NCBI RefSeq assembly: GCF_900770955.1
Contig: NZ_CAAGLX010000005.1
Coordinates: 1-29,627 of the forward strand
Direction: 5' to 3'
Length of the DNA stretch: 29,627 nucleotides
From: an uncultured Phascolarctobacterium sp.
Lineage (GTDB): Bacteria; Bacillota; Negativicutes; Acidaminococcales; Acidaminococcaceae
Shown: one piece after another, positions 22,021-29,596 of the stretch
Numbering within the stretch: position 1 is the stretch's first letter
Layout: every line of letters starts with the position of its first letter
The notes under the pieces: model-generated
Seen by the model: only the letters and a program-made list of their open reading frames with translations
The model's database searches: none
Told to the model about the DNA's origin: nothing
Translations under genes and position numbers: made by a program

Positions 22021-23259
22021 TTATTCTTCGACAGCCGCCGCTTCGCCTGCGGCATGACCGCTGCTGAAGGCCGCCTGCAGATTATAACCGCCGGTATAAC
22101 CGTCAACGTCCATAACCTCGCCTGCAAAGTATAAGCCCTTAATGCGCTTGGATTCCATGGTCTTGGGATCAATCTCCTTCACGCTTACACCGCCTGCGGT
22201 AACAATAGCTTCTGCAATCGGACGTGTTGCGGAAATGGTAATGACAAAATGCTTCAGCGTCTGCAAAAGTCTGTGACGTTCCTCGCGGGAAACCTGGTTG
22301 ATGAATTTGTTCTCATCAACATAGGACATGTCCAGAACAACGGGAATCAGTCGCTGCGGCAGCAAATCCTTCATACCGTTAAGCACCTGCTTACGGCTGT
22401 ACTGCACAAAGTCACGTTGGATACGTGCATCAAGCTTTTCCTCGCTCAGCGCGGGCTTCAGGTCAAGTTCCAGCTCCACATCCTTGCCTGCAGCCAAAGC
22501 GTCTGCAGCAAGATTGCTCAGCGAAAGCACTATCGGACCGGAAACGCCGAAATGCGTAAACAGCATCTCGCCGAATTCACTGCCCAGCTTCACGCCATCA
22601 GCAAAAAGCGTTGCCTGCACATTGCGCAGGGAAAGGCCCTGCAGGTCATCAACATAAGGATAATCGCTTTCCAGCGGTATCAGAGAAGGCTTCAACGGTA
22701 CAATCGTGTGCCCCAGCTTCTGCGCCAGCTTTGCGCCGCCGCCGTCGCTGCCTGTGCCCGGATAGGAAGCGCCGCCCGCAGCCAGAATAACTCTGTCTGC
22801 CTCGTACACGCCATTGACCGTACGCACGCCGTACACATGGCCTTCCTTGACCATGATATCAATAACCTTGGTGTCGGTCTGCAGCTTGCCGCCGGCTTCG
22901 GTATAAATCCTTACCAGCGTATCAACTACATCCTTCGCCTTGTCACTTACCGGGAAAATACGGCCGCCGCGTTCAACCTTCGTCGGCAATCCGTTACTCT
23001 CCAATAGCAATACTATATCATCATTTGTGAACCTATGTAAAGCACTATTTAAAAATCTTCCGTTTCCGGGCAGATTTTTTATGAAATCGGGGATTTCGCA
23101 GGCGTTGGTAATGTTGCAGCGTCCCTTGCCGGTAATGAGCATTTTCTTGCCCGGCACACGCATTTTTTCATAAATCGTTACCTGCGCTCCGCCCCAGGCT
23201 GCAGCAATTCCTGCCAGGAGGCCTGCCGCGCCACCGCCTACAATCGCAACTCGCGTCAT
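22021..23259 (-). CDS. HI0933-family FAD-dependent oxidoreductase (BaiN/RdsA-like)
   Basis: This 412-aa flavoprotein has an N-terminal FAD Rossmann motif (VAIVGGGAAGLLAG, 4-17), the family's KMLITGKGRCNITNA segment (39-53), GRIFPVSDKA, AAGGASYPGTGSDG (about 160-173), and the C-terminal GLYFAGEVMDVDGYTGGYNL stretch with AAFSSGHAAG. Members are common in Firmicutes; some reduce bile-acid intermediates (BaiN), but most have no proven substrate. Its start overlaps the rluB stop by 4 nt. It is the last gene of the M50-scpA-scpB-rluB run; no clear terminator is seen after it. Confidence 0.9.
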   Translation of the reverse strand: MTRVAIVGGGAAGLLAGIAAAWGGAQVTIYEKMRVPGKKMLITGKGRCNITNACEIPDFIKNLPGNGRFLNSALHRFTNDDIVLLLESNGLPTKVERGGRIFPVSDKAKDVVDTLVRIYTEAGGKLQTDTKVIDIMVKEGHVYGVRTVNGVYEADRVILAAGGASYPGTGSDGGGAKLAQKLGHTIVPLKPSLIPLESDYPYVDDLQGLSLRNVQATLFADGVKLGSEFGEMLFTHFGVSGPIVLSLSNLAADALAAGKDVELELDLKPALSEEKLDARIQRDFVQYSRKQVLNGMKDLLPQRLIPVVLDMSYVDENKFINQVSREERHRLLQTLKHFVITISATRPIAEAIVTAGGVSVKEIDPKTMESKRIKGLYFAGEVMDVDGYTGGYNLQAAFSSGHAAGEAAAVEE

Positions 23260-23981
23260 AGCTTAGCCGCCTTTCTGAGCTGAGATAATTCCTGCTCGCT
23301 CAGGCTGCGGAACTTGCCGCGTCCCAGGTTCTGCAGCTGCAGCGGTCCCAGCTTAATACGCTTCAAATCGCGCACCGGGAAGCCGATTGCATCGCACATA
23401 CGGCGAATCTGGCGATTACGTCCCTCGTGGATGGTGATATCAAAAAGCGTAAAGCCACGCTCATGGTCATAGTCTCGCAGGTTGACAATTGCCGGGGCGG
23501 TCGGACCATCCTCCAGCTTTACGCCCAAACGCAGCTGGTCCAGCTTTTCCTGCGGTACAATGCCCGGAACCTTAACGAGGTAGGTTTTGTTAACCTCATG
23601 GCTTGGGTGCATCAGTGCCTGTGCCAGCGCACCATCATTCGTCAGCAGCAGCAGTCCTTCGGTGTTGAAGTCCAGGCGGCCTACCGGGAAAACTCTCTCC
23701 GGCAGGTTCTGCACGAAATCAGCAATGCTGCGACGGTTCTGCGGGTCGGACATTGTAGTGACTACTCCGCGCGGCTTATAGAACATGTAATAAGCCTTGG
23801 CTTCCTGGGCAATAGGTTTGCCGTCAACACTGATGCGTACCTTAGCGGCATCAAACTTGCAGCCCAGCTCGGTAACCACCTTGCCGTTCACGCGGACGCG
23901 ACCTGCCGTAATAATTTTTTCTGCTTCGCGGCGAGAGGCAACGCCTGCTGCCGCCAGGATTTTCTGTAAACGTTCTTCCAT
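23256..23981 (-). CDS. rluB: Pseudouridine synthase RluB (RsuA family)
   Basis: RluB-type enzymes form pseudouridine in 23S rRNA. The 241-aa protein has an N-terminal S4 RNA-binding domain (about 1-60, LQKILAAAGVASRREAEKII) and a catalytic domain with the GRLDFNTEGLLLLTND motif, in which Asp104 is the nucleophile. NRQIRRMCDAIGFPV near the C-terminus is also typical. It follows scpB by 5 bp; the order scpA-scpB-rluB is conserved in Firmicutes. Confidence 0.93.
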   Translation of the reverse strand: MEERLQKILAAAGVASRREAEKIITAGRVRVNGKVVTELGCKFDAAKVRISVDGKPIAQEAKAYYMFYKPRGVVTTMSDPQNRRSIADFVQNLPERVFPVGRLDFNTEGLLLLTNDGALAQALMHPSHEVNKTYLVKVPGIVPQEKLDQLRLGVKLEDGPTAPAIVNLRDYDHERGFTLFDITIHEGRNRQIRRMCDAIGFPVRDLKRIKLGPLQLQNLGRGKFRSLSEQELSQLRKAAKL

Positions 23982-23986
23982 CTATC

Positions 23987-24565
23987 TCAGTTTTCCTTTG
24001 CTTCTATTGTATTATCAAGCTGCAGCACCTGCTGTGCAGCCTCTGCCTCGTCCTCCGGCCTTGCCTCCAGCGGCGGCAGCTCCTCCAATGAGTTCAGACC
24101 AAACACCATCAGAAATTTTTCTGTCGTAGCATACAAAATCGGGTTGCCCAAGGCTTTCTTGCGTCCTGCCTCCGCCACCAGACCTAAATCCAGCAGTGTA
24201 TTGAGTACGCCGTCAACCTTCACGCCGCGGATAGCTTCCATCTCAGCACGCGTCACCGGCTGTTTAAAAGCGACAATCGCCAGTGTTTCCAAAGACGCAT
24301 TCGTCAGCTTTACTTCCTTTTTGCGTCCTAAGCCCAGCAATATACTGTAGTAAACCGGCTTGGTTACCAGCTGAAAGTAGCCTGCTGTTTCACGCAGCAT
24401 CAATCCCCTGCTTTCCGCCTCATATGACTGCTTCAGCTCCGAAATAAGCTCCCACACCTGCGGTTTTTCCATCTGCAGGAGTCCGGCAAGCTCTGCCACA
24501 GAAACAGGCTCTCCGGCAGCAAACAGCAGCGCTTCCAGTGCTCCGGTCATTTTATCAAGATACAT
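23987..24565 (-). CDS. scpB: Segregation and condensation protein ScpB
   Basis: ScpB forms the SMC-ScpAB complex that compacts and segregates the chromosome. The 192-aa protein has two winged-helix domains; visible family segments are ALEALLFAAGEPVSVAELA (9-27) and ETLAIVAFKQPVTRAEMEAIRG. The acidic tail (EARPEDEAEAAQQ) is variable. The ATG at 24565 has AGGAGG 9 nt upstream; a longer frame to 24637 would run deep into scpA and adds unconserved residues. It overlaps scpA by 11 nt. Confidence 0.93.
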   Translation of the reverse strand: MYLDKMTGALEALLFAAGEPVSVAELAGLLQMEKPQVWELISELKQSYEAESRGLMLRETAGYFQLVTKPVYYSILLGLGRKKEVKLTNASLETLAIVAFKQPVTRAEMEAIRGVKVDGVLNTLLDLGLVAEAGRKKALGNPILYATTEKFLMVFGLNSLEELPPLEARPEDEAEAAQQVLQLDNTIEAKEN

Positions 24566-25283
24566 TGTTTGCTTCCTCCTGTCCCTGCTTGCCAAAGATA
24601 TAAATCGGTGCAAAGCGCTGTGCCTGACTAATCGCAATCAGTCCCAGCTTCAGCAGCTCCAGTACACCCAAAAAGCAGGCCACCTTTTCGGCAGGACTGC
24701 CTGCGGTAAAAATCTCATTCAGCATAAAGCCCTGCGGCTGACGCTGCAGTCTTTGCAGAATATCTGCCATTTTATCCTGCACACTATAGGCCTGCGGCTC
24801 GATAAAGGCTGCCGGTCTGCCATCAGGCGCCGTCATACCTGCCAAAGCCTTCATTAACTGCTGCACCGTGCAGGGAGCAATAGTGCGCTCCACCAGATTG
24901 CCGAACATCGGCTCACGCTGCCAGTACAGGTCAGTGCTCTGCTTCATATCGGCCAAAGTAGCGGCGGCACGCTTGATGCGGCGGTATTCCACCAGCATTT
25001 CCACCAGCTGCTGACGCGGGTCTGCCTCTTCCTCCTCGCCTTCAACAGGCTGTTTGGGCAGCAGCATACGCGATTTAATCTGCAGCAGTGTTGCGGCCAT
25101 CACCAGAAAGTCACTGGCAACCTCCATATCAAATTCACTCATGCTGCGAAGATAGCTTATATATTGCTCCGTAACCGCAGCGATGGGAATGTCATAAATA
25201 TCTACTTTATCGCGCTCGATAAGGTGCAGGAGCAAATCCAGCGGACCCTCGAACGCAGTCAGCTTCAACGATAAATCAGCCAT
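24555..25283 (-). CDS. scpA: Segregation and condensation protein ScpA
   Basis: ScpA is the kleisin that bridges SMC heads and binds ScpB. The 242-aa protein starts with the family hallmark AFEGPLDLLLHLIERDKVDI (8-27), followed by the helical VASDFLVMAATLLQIKSRMLLP segment (about 55-76), an acidic EGEEEEADP linker, and a C-terminal winged helix ending VLELLKLGLIAISQ. It starts 3 bp after the M50 protease gene ends and overlaps scpB by 11 nt. Confidence 0.94.
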   Translation of the reverse strand: MADLSLKLTAFEGPLDLLLHLIERDKVDIYDIPIAAVTEQYISYLRSMSEFDMEVASDFLVMAATLLQIKSRMLLPKQPVEGEEEEADPRQQLVEMLVEYRRIKRAAATLADMKQSTDLYWQREPMFGNLVERTIAPCTVQQLMKALAGMTAPDGRPAAFIEPQAYSVQDKMADILQRLQRQPQGFMLNEIFTAGSPAEKVACFLGVLELLKLGLIAISQAQRFAPIYIFGKQGQEEANNVS

Positions 25284-25286
25284 GGC

Positions 25287-25907
25287 TTAGAAAACTAACC
25301 CTAAGATACTGTTTACCAGCAGCATGTAGCCTGCAGCAAGCGGTCGGATGATCGCACCGGTGACACCAGTGAACACCAAAGCAATCAGAATATAAAAGCC
25401 GTAGCGTCCTACCAGATTGTCAAACTTCCAGGCCATAGACGGCGGCAGCAGCTCCGAAAGAATCTTGGAGCCGTCCAGCGGCGGCACCGGAATCAGATTG
25501 AAAAAGGCAAACCATACATTATATAACTGCATCCACAGCAAAAAGCGGTAAACGCCATCACTCAAAAGACCAAAACGATTCAAGAAGGTCATAAAAAACG
25601 CTGCCAGAAAGCATAAAAACAGATTGGCTGCGGGACCGGCAAAGGATACCTTCAGAATACCCTCGCGACGGTTGCGGAAATTGGCAGGGTTAATTTCTAC
25701 AGGCTTAGCCCAGCCGAAACCGGCTACCACCAGCAGAATCGCGCCCAACAGATCCAGATGAGCCATCGGGTTGAAGGTCATGCGTCCCATATAACGCGCA
25801 GTCGGGTCCCCCATGCTGTCCGCACATTGCGCATGGGCATATTCGTGTATCGTAATCGCAAACAGCAGGGCAGGAATGCGATAAATCATTGTACTAAAAT
25901 CGAGCAT
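25287..25907 (-). CDS. Site-2 protease family membrane metalloprotease (M50, YwhC-like)
   Basis: The 206-aa membrane protein has the zinc motif ITIHEYAHA (His21, Glu22, His25) and the second metal-site region NLIPVPPLDGSKIL, both typical of M50 proteases. It has about five to six hydrophobic segments and no PDZ domain, as in the short Rip/YwhC type. The substrate is unknown. The ATG at 25907 has GGAGG 6 nt upstream; a frame reaching back to 25952 would span the -10 box. It is the first gene of the scpA-scpB-rluB operon, and this order is common in Firmicutes. Confidence 0.9.
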   Translation of the reverse strand: MLDFSTMIYRIPALLFAITIHEYAHAQCADSMGDPTARYMGRMTFNPMAHLDLLGAILLVVAGFGWAKPVEINPANFRNRREGILKVSFAGPAANLFLCFLAAFFMTFLNRFGLLSDGVYRFLLWMQLYNVWFAFFNLIPVPPLDGSKILSELLPPSMAWKFDNLVGRYGFYILIALVFTGVTGAIIRPLAAGYMLLVNSILGLVF

Positions 25908-25940
25908 ACTTTCCTCCGAGAAAAATTTATCAATAGATTT

Positions 25941-25970
25941 ATTATACAACATCTTCTATTCCTACGTCAA
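25941..25970 (-). promoter_or_regulatory. Sigma-A promoter of the M50-scpAB-rluB operon
   Basis: TTGACG (25970-25965), an 18-bp spacer and a perfect TATAAT (25946-25941) lie 34 nt before the ATG at 25907. The upstream terminator ends only a few bases before the -35. Confidence 0.8.
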
Positions 25971-26013
25971 AAAGAAAACGGAACCATCAGCATAATTTGT
26001 GTGACAGTTCCGT
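25971..26013 (-). terminator. Terminator after the crotonase gene
   Basis: ACGGAAC (25978-25984) and GTTCCGT (26007-26013) form a 7-bp stem with a 22-nt loop, followed on the minus strand by a T-rich run (TTTTCTTTTTG). It is less compact than the other terminators in the window. Confidence 0.65.
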
Positions 26014-26043
26014 AAACATTTACTTTTTTCTGCTTATTTCTGA

Positions 26044-26820
26044 TTATTTGCCGGTAAATTGCGGTGCGCGCTTCTCGTAGAAAGCTGCAATACCTTCCTT
26101 GCAATCGTCGGTACCCATCAGCAGTGCCTGGGTAGTTTCTTCAATAGCCAGCACCTCGTCCAAAGTCAGGTCATGGTCATTGAGATATTTTTTCGTCAGG
26201 CTGATAGACAGCGGAGCGCTTGCTGCAAGGCGTGCAGCCATAGCGTAAACCTTGTCCTTCAGCTCTTCATCTTCATAAACATCGTTCAGCATGCCAAGCT
26301 CCTTGGCAGTTGCAGCGTCGATTAAGTCACCGGTAAACATCAGCTCTTTAGCCTTCAGCACGCCGATAGCCTTCGGCAGGAAGTACAGGCCGCCGCAGTC
26401 GGGAATCAGGCCAACCTTGGCAAAGCTCTCACCGAAGCGAGCTTTAGCAGATGCATACACCAGGTCGCAGGCCAGCATCAGGTTAACGCCGGCACCGGCA
26501 GTAACACCGTTGATATAAGCAATAACAGGTTTAGGAATAGTAGTCAGGCGTTTGGCAACGTCGCCCACTTTAGCGATAAAGTCTTTCTTGGCAGCAACGC
26601 CCTCTAAGCCGTTCAGATAGCTCAGATCTCCGCCGGCACAAAATGCCTTGCCGTTGCCGGTAAGTACGATAGCACGCACCTCAGCGTCGGCAGCAGCCTT
26701 GGTAATGGCAGCATGCAGACCGTCAATCAGCGCGTCATTCATTGAGTTCAGGCTCTTCGGACGGTTCATAGTAATCGTCGCAATATTGTTTTCCACAGCG
26801 TATAATACAGCTTCTTCCAT
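26044..26820 (-). CDS. Crotonase-family protein, isomerase-like active site
   Basis: The 258-aa protein has the crotonase fold with the oxyanion-hole segments FCAGGDL (60-66) and NGVTAGAG (104-111). The two glutamates of enoyl-CoA hydratase are absent: Asn113 and Phe133 stand in their places. Instead the segment VGLIPDCGG (136-144) has Asp141, matching the catalytic Asp of PaaG-type and some delta3-delta2 enoyl-CoA isomerases. So isomerisation of an acyl-CoA double bond is more likely than hydration; the substrate is unknown. AAAGGAG lies 8 nt before the ATG at 26820. The gene stands alone between a promoter and a terminator, with no other fatty-acid genes nearby. Confidence 0.85.
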   Translation of the reverse strand: MEEAVLYAVENNIATITMNRPKSLNSMNDALIDGLHAAITKAAADAEVRAIVLTGNGKAFCAGGDLSYLNGLEGVAAKKDFIAKVGDVAKRLTTIPKPVIAYINGVTAGAGVNLMLACDLVYASAKARFGESFAKVGLIPDCGGLYFLPKAIGVLKAKELMFTGDLIDAATAKELGMLNDVYEDEELKDKVYAMAARLAASAPLSISLTKKYLNDHDLTLDEVLAIEETTQALLMGTDDCKEGIAAFYEKRAPQFTGK

Positions 26821-26862
26821 GGGGAACACTCCTTTACACATGTAGTTTATATCATTAAGGAT

Positions 26863-26871
26863 ATTATAGCA
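26863..26871 (-). promoter_or_regulatory. Extended -10 promoter of the crotonase gene
   Basis: TGC followed by a perfect TATAAT (26868-26863) lies about 43 nt before the ATG at 26820. The -35 is weak, consistent with an extended -10 promoter. Confidence 0.6.
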
Positions 26872-27105
26872 TAAAACCTTAAACGCGCCTACTATTTATC
26901 TAAAAATTTTATCTTTTCTTACTGTCTGCAGGTGCTGCATTAACTAAAGGTGAAGGGTGGTGTCTTTAAGGCAACGCACCCAGACCATCTATCCCTCGCC
27001 TTCTATATCACTTGCCTTCGTTCCATATATAAGCTTATACACTGCTGAAACTGGCGCTATTATCGCCTTCCAAAAACATTTATAAATTTTTCTAAAAAAA
27101 AACTG
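26872..27105. other. Intergenic stretch before tRNA-Asn
   Basis: About 235 bp without a supported gene. It holds a possible weak hairpin around 26955-26980 (GGGTG with CACCC) but no T-run follows. A minus-strand frame of 67 codons crosses the tRNA promoter and the tRNA itself and is not credible. Confidence 0.5.
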
Positions 27106-27134
27106 TTGACAAATAATTGCCATGCGAGTATAAT
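27106..27134 (+). promoter_or_regulatory. Consensus promoter of tRNA-Asn
   Basis: TTGACA (27106-27111), a 17-bp spacer and TATAAT (27129-27134) match sigma-A consensus at every position. It lies about 31 bp before the tRNA and has an AT-rich upstream stretch that could act as an UP element, as expected for a stable-RNA promoter. Confidence 0.9.
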
Positions 27135-27165
27135 AATCTTCGTTGGTTGACTTACCAACCTTAAT

Positions 27166-27241
27166 TCCCCGATAGTTCAGCCGGTAGAACACCTGACTGT
27201 TAATCAGGGCGTCGTAGGTTCGAGTCCTACTCGGGGAGCCA
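27166..27241 (+). tRNA. tRNA-Asn (GTT)
   Basis: A full cloverleaf: acceptor TCCCCGA (27166-27172) pairs with TCGGGGA (27231-27237), the anticodon arm CTGACTGTTAATCAG carries GTT, and the T arm has GGTTCGAGTCC. The 3' CCA is encoded (27239-27241). A short leader hairpin GGTTG/CAACC lies at 27145-27160. The gene stands alone with its own promoter and terminator. Confidence 0.97.
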
Positions 27242-27248
27242 AGAAGTT

Positions 27249-27287
27249 AAAGCTTCGAACTTTTAGAGTTCGAAGCTTTTTGTTTTT
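27249..27287 (+). terminator. Terminator of tRNA-Asn
   Basis: A perfect 13-bp stem (27249-27261 with 27267-27279) with a 5-nt loop is followed by TTGTTTTT. It begins eight bases after the tRNA end. Confidence 0.9.
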
Positions 27288-27305
27288 CCCGAATTTGATT
27301 TATGG

Positions 27306-27311
27306 TATAAT
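27306..27311 (+). promoter_or_regulatory. -10 box upstream of fic
   Basis: TATAAT at 27306-27311 lies 36 nt before the ATG. The -35 is weak because the region is the tail of the tRNA terminator. A GAGG ribosome site follows at about 27331-27334. Confidence 0.5.
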
Positions 27312-27346
27312 AAATACACAACTAAAACCAACGAGGTATCTACACT

Positions 27347-27952
27347 ATGACTTTCGAAAATAAATTAGGCATCACCAGCTCCGCCGAGTCGGCAACACAG
27401 GAGGAGCGCTTAAGCAAAAAGCGTGCTTTAGAGCTTTTCGAAAGCGGCATGCTGGATGCGTTGGAGCCAGGCACCTTCAAAACTTTGCAAACTATACATC
27501 AGCAGCTTTTTATGGATGTTTACGATTTTGCAGGCATAGTCCGTTCCGTAAACATTGCCAAAGGCGGCTTCCGCTTTGTTCCAGCCATGTACCTGCTTTA
27601 TGCACTAAAGCAGATTGAGCGCATGCCGCAAGGTAATTTTGATGAAATTATCGAAAAATATGTTGAAATGAATGTCGCCCACCCTTTCCGTGAGGGAAAC
27701 GGTCGCAGTACGCGCATTTGGCTTGATCATATTTTGAAAAAAGAGCTGCAGCTGGTTGTTGATTGGAGCAAGGTTAATAAGGAAGATTATCTGTCTGCTA
27801 TGGAGCGCAGCCTGATTAAGGACCTGGAAATCAAATTTCTCTTAAAGAACGCCCTGACCGAGCATATTGATGACCGCGAGGTTTATATGAAGGGGATTAA
27901 TGCAAGCTATATGTATGAAGGCTACGAAGAATTCAAAACGAAGGATTTATAA
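27347..27952 (+). CDS. Class III Fic-domain protein (putative AMP transferase)
   Basis: Fic proteins usually transfer AMP from ATP to hydroxyls of target proteins. This 201-aa protein has the intact motif HPFREGNGRSTR (112-123), with catalytic His112, Glu116 and the anion-binding GNGR. The inhibitory motif (S/T)xxxE(G/N) appears at the C-terminal end as SYMYEG (Ser187, Glu191, Gly192), the arrangement of class III Fic proteins such as the Neisseria enzyme, where the glutamate blocks ATP gamma-phosphate binding and is relieved by autoAMPylation. No separate antitoxin gene is adjacent, as expected for class III. It follows tRNA-Asn but has its own -10 box and terminator. Confidence 0.92.
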   Translation: MTFENKLGITSSAESATQEERLSKKRALELFESGMLDALEPGTFKTLQTIHQQLFMDVYDFAGIVRSVNIAKGGFRFVPAMYLLYALKQIERMPQGNFDEIIEKYVEMNVAHPFREGNGRSTRIWLDHILKKELQLVVDWSKVNKEDYLSAMERSLIKDLEIKFLLKNALTEHIDDREVYMKGINASYMYEGYEEFKTKDL

Positions 27953-27971
27953 GCACTGGCCTGCCTAACCG

Positions 27972-28003
27972 CCTCAGTTGCAGCAATGTAGCTGAGGTTT
28001 TTT
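27972..28003 (+). terminator. Terminator after fic
   Basis: CCTCAGTTGCA (27972-27982) pairs with TGTAGCTGAGG (27987-27997) with two G-U pairs, followed by six T. It lies 19 bp after the fic stop. Confidence 0.85.
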
Positions 28004-28036
28004 GTTATCCTTTTAGCAATCCTTCATCAATCTTCC

Positions 28037-28065
28037 TTGCATACTAAAAACTTAATTGATATAAT
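28037..28065 (+). promoter_or_regulatory. Sigma-A promoter of the antiporter gene
   Basis: TTGCAT (28037-28042), a 17-bp spacer and TATAAT (28060-28065) lie 38 nt before the ATG. The same -35/-10 pair is used by the DUF512-cobO promoter. Confidence 0.8.
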
Positions 28066-28103
28066 AGAAAAAGCTGAAAATTATATAAAAGGAGATTCTG
28101 TTT

Positions 28104-29387
28104 ATGACCAACAACCATTCCAAGGGGCGTGCCATCGCGCTGCTCCCTATCGCAGTCTTTCTGCTGTTCTTTATAGGCTCAGGCATTATTACCGGGGATT
28201 TTTATAGCATGCCTGCTATCGTAGGCTTTTTAATTGCTTTAATTGTAGCCTTTCTGCAAAACAAAAAGCTCAGCTTCGTACAAAAGCTGCGTCTTGCTTC
28301 CACTGGCGTAGGTGACGAAAACATTCTCACAATGTGTCTCATCTTCCTTGCCGCAGGTGCTTTTTCCGGCGCTGTACGCGCTGCCGGCGGTGTAGAAAGT
28401 ACTGTTAACCTCGGCCTTTCCATTCTGCCGGGTAACATGGCGGTAGCAGGTCTTTTCGCTATCGGCTGCTTTATTTCTATTTCTATGGGTACTTCCGTAG
28501 GCACTATTACCGCACTTGCTCCGATTGCTGCAGGCATCAGCGACAAAACCGGCTTTCCGATGGCTATCTGCGCCGGCGCCGTAGTCTGCGGTGCTATGTT
28601 CGGTGACAACCTTTCTATTATATCCGATACAACCATTGCTGCTGTCAAAACTCAGGGCTGTGATATGCGCGACAAGTTTCGCGAAAACTTTAAAATCGTC
28701 CTGCCGGCAGCAATCATTACCCTCGTCCTGTTCTACTTTCTGGGCAACACCAACGAATACCAGCTCAACGGCAATCTTGATTACAGTCTGATTAAGGTTC
28801 TCCCCTATCTGTTTGTATTAATCGGTGCCGTAAGCGGTGTCAATGTTTTCGTTATCCTGATTATCGGTACTGTGCTCAGCATGCTGGTAGGTCTGGGAAC
28901 AGGCATGTTCACTGCTACCAAAATGTTTACCCATGTCGGCAATGGCATTATGTCTATGTATGACATCACTGTAATTTCCATTACCGTTGCCTGCATCATC
29001 ACGCTGATCAAAGAATACGGCGGTATTGAATTCGTGCTTAACTTCATCAAGAGCCGTATCAGCAGCACTAAAGGCGGTGAGCTTGGTATTGCTGCTCTCG
29101 CTCTGCTTGTTGATATCTGCACCGCGAACAACACTGTTGCGATTGTTATGGCAGGCCCTATTGCCAAGGATATCAGCGAAGAGTTCGGCGTAACACCTCG
29201 CCGCAGCGCCTCTCTGCTGGATATGTTCAGCTCCATGGGACAGGGACTTATCCCCTATGGCGCACAGCTTCTGGTTGCAGCAAGCCTCACGGGACTTAAC
29301 CCTTTCGCCATCATCCCCTATTGCTTCTATCCGCTGCTGATGGGTATCAGCGGACTGATTTTCATCTTCCTGAAAAACAAAAACTAA
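28104..29387 (+). CDS. Na+/H+ antiporter NhaC-family membrane protein
   Basis: The 427-aa protein has about 10-11 hydrophobic segments and the family motifs TSVGTITALAPIA (about 131-143) and GDNLSIISDTTIAA (about 170-183), which resemble the GDNLSPISDTT site of NhaC-type antiporters. A second TANNTVAIVMAGPIAKDI segment lies near residue 344. Such transporters exchange cations or organic anions across the cell membrane; some relatives move malate/lactate rather than only Na+/H+, so substrate is uncertain. AAAGGAG lies 9 nt before the ATG. It is a single-gene unit with its own promoter. A small GCAGGT/ACCTGC hairpin follows at 29392-29408. Confidence 0.85.
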   Translation: MTNNHSKGRAIALLPIAVFLLFFIGSGIITGDFYSMPAIVGFLIALIVAFLQNKKLSFVQKLRLASTGVGDENILTMCLIFLAAGAFSGAVRAAGGVESTVNLGLSILPGNMAVAGLFAIGCFISISMGTSVGTITALAPIAAGISDKTGFPMAICAGAVVCGAMFGDNLSIISDTTIAAVKTQGCDMRDKFRENFKIVLPAAIITLVLFYFLGNTNEYQLNGNLDYSLIKVLPYLFVLIGAVSGVNVFVILIIGTVLSMLVGLGTGMFTATKMFTHVGNGIMSMYDITVISITVACIITLIKEYGGIEFVLNFIKSRISSTKGGELGIAALALLVDICTANNTVAIVMAGPIAKDISEEFGVTPRRSASLLDMFSSMGQGLIPYGAQLLVAASLTGLNPFAIIPYCFYPLLMGISGLIFIFLKNKN

Positions 29388-29423
29388 AAAAGCAGGTGCC
29401 AAACCTGCAATATATTGCAAATC

Positions 29424-29480
29424 AAGCCGTACGACTATAAAATTACTGTAACAGTATAAATATAGCCGTACGGCTTTTTT
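29424..29480 (+). terminator. Long-stem terminator after the antiporter gene
   Basis: AAGCCGTACG (29424-29433) pairs with CGTACGGCTT (29467-29476); one mismatch later, CTATA pairs with TATAG. A second hairpin (TACTGT/ACAGTA) sits in the apical region. Six T end the structure. Confidence 0.8.
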
Positions 29481-29518
29481 CATGCTTTAATAACAACATA
29501 ATATCACCCAGTAAAGAT

Positions 29519-29596
29519 CCACCCGCCTAGCGGGTGGCTTTTATTTTTCGGGCATAGCCCTATCTTCAGCAGCCACACATAAATGTGTCTTTTATT
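29519..29596 (+). other. Hairpin cluster at the window end
   Basis: Three hairpins follow closely: CCACCCGC/GCGGGTGG (29519-29537) then CTTTTATTTTT; GGGC/GCCC (29550-29560); ACACAT/ATGTGT (29575-29588) then CTTTTATT. The first and third are terminator-like on the plus strand. No gene that would need two more terminators is nearby. The cluster may be the end of an IS200/IS605-type or other mobile element continuing outside the window; that is only a suggestion. Confidence 0.45.

Noticed and set aside
26989..27192. Minus-strand 67-codon frame
   Set aside because: It crosses the consensus tRNA promoter and the 5' half of tRNA-Asn, and has no ribosome site.
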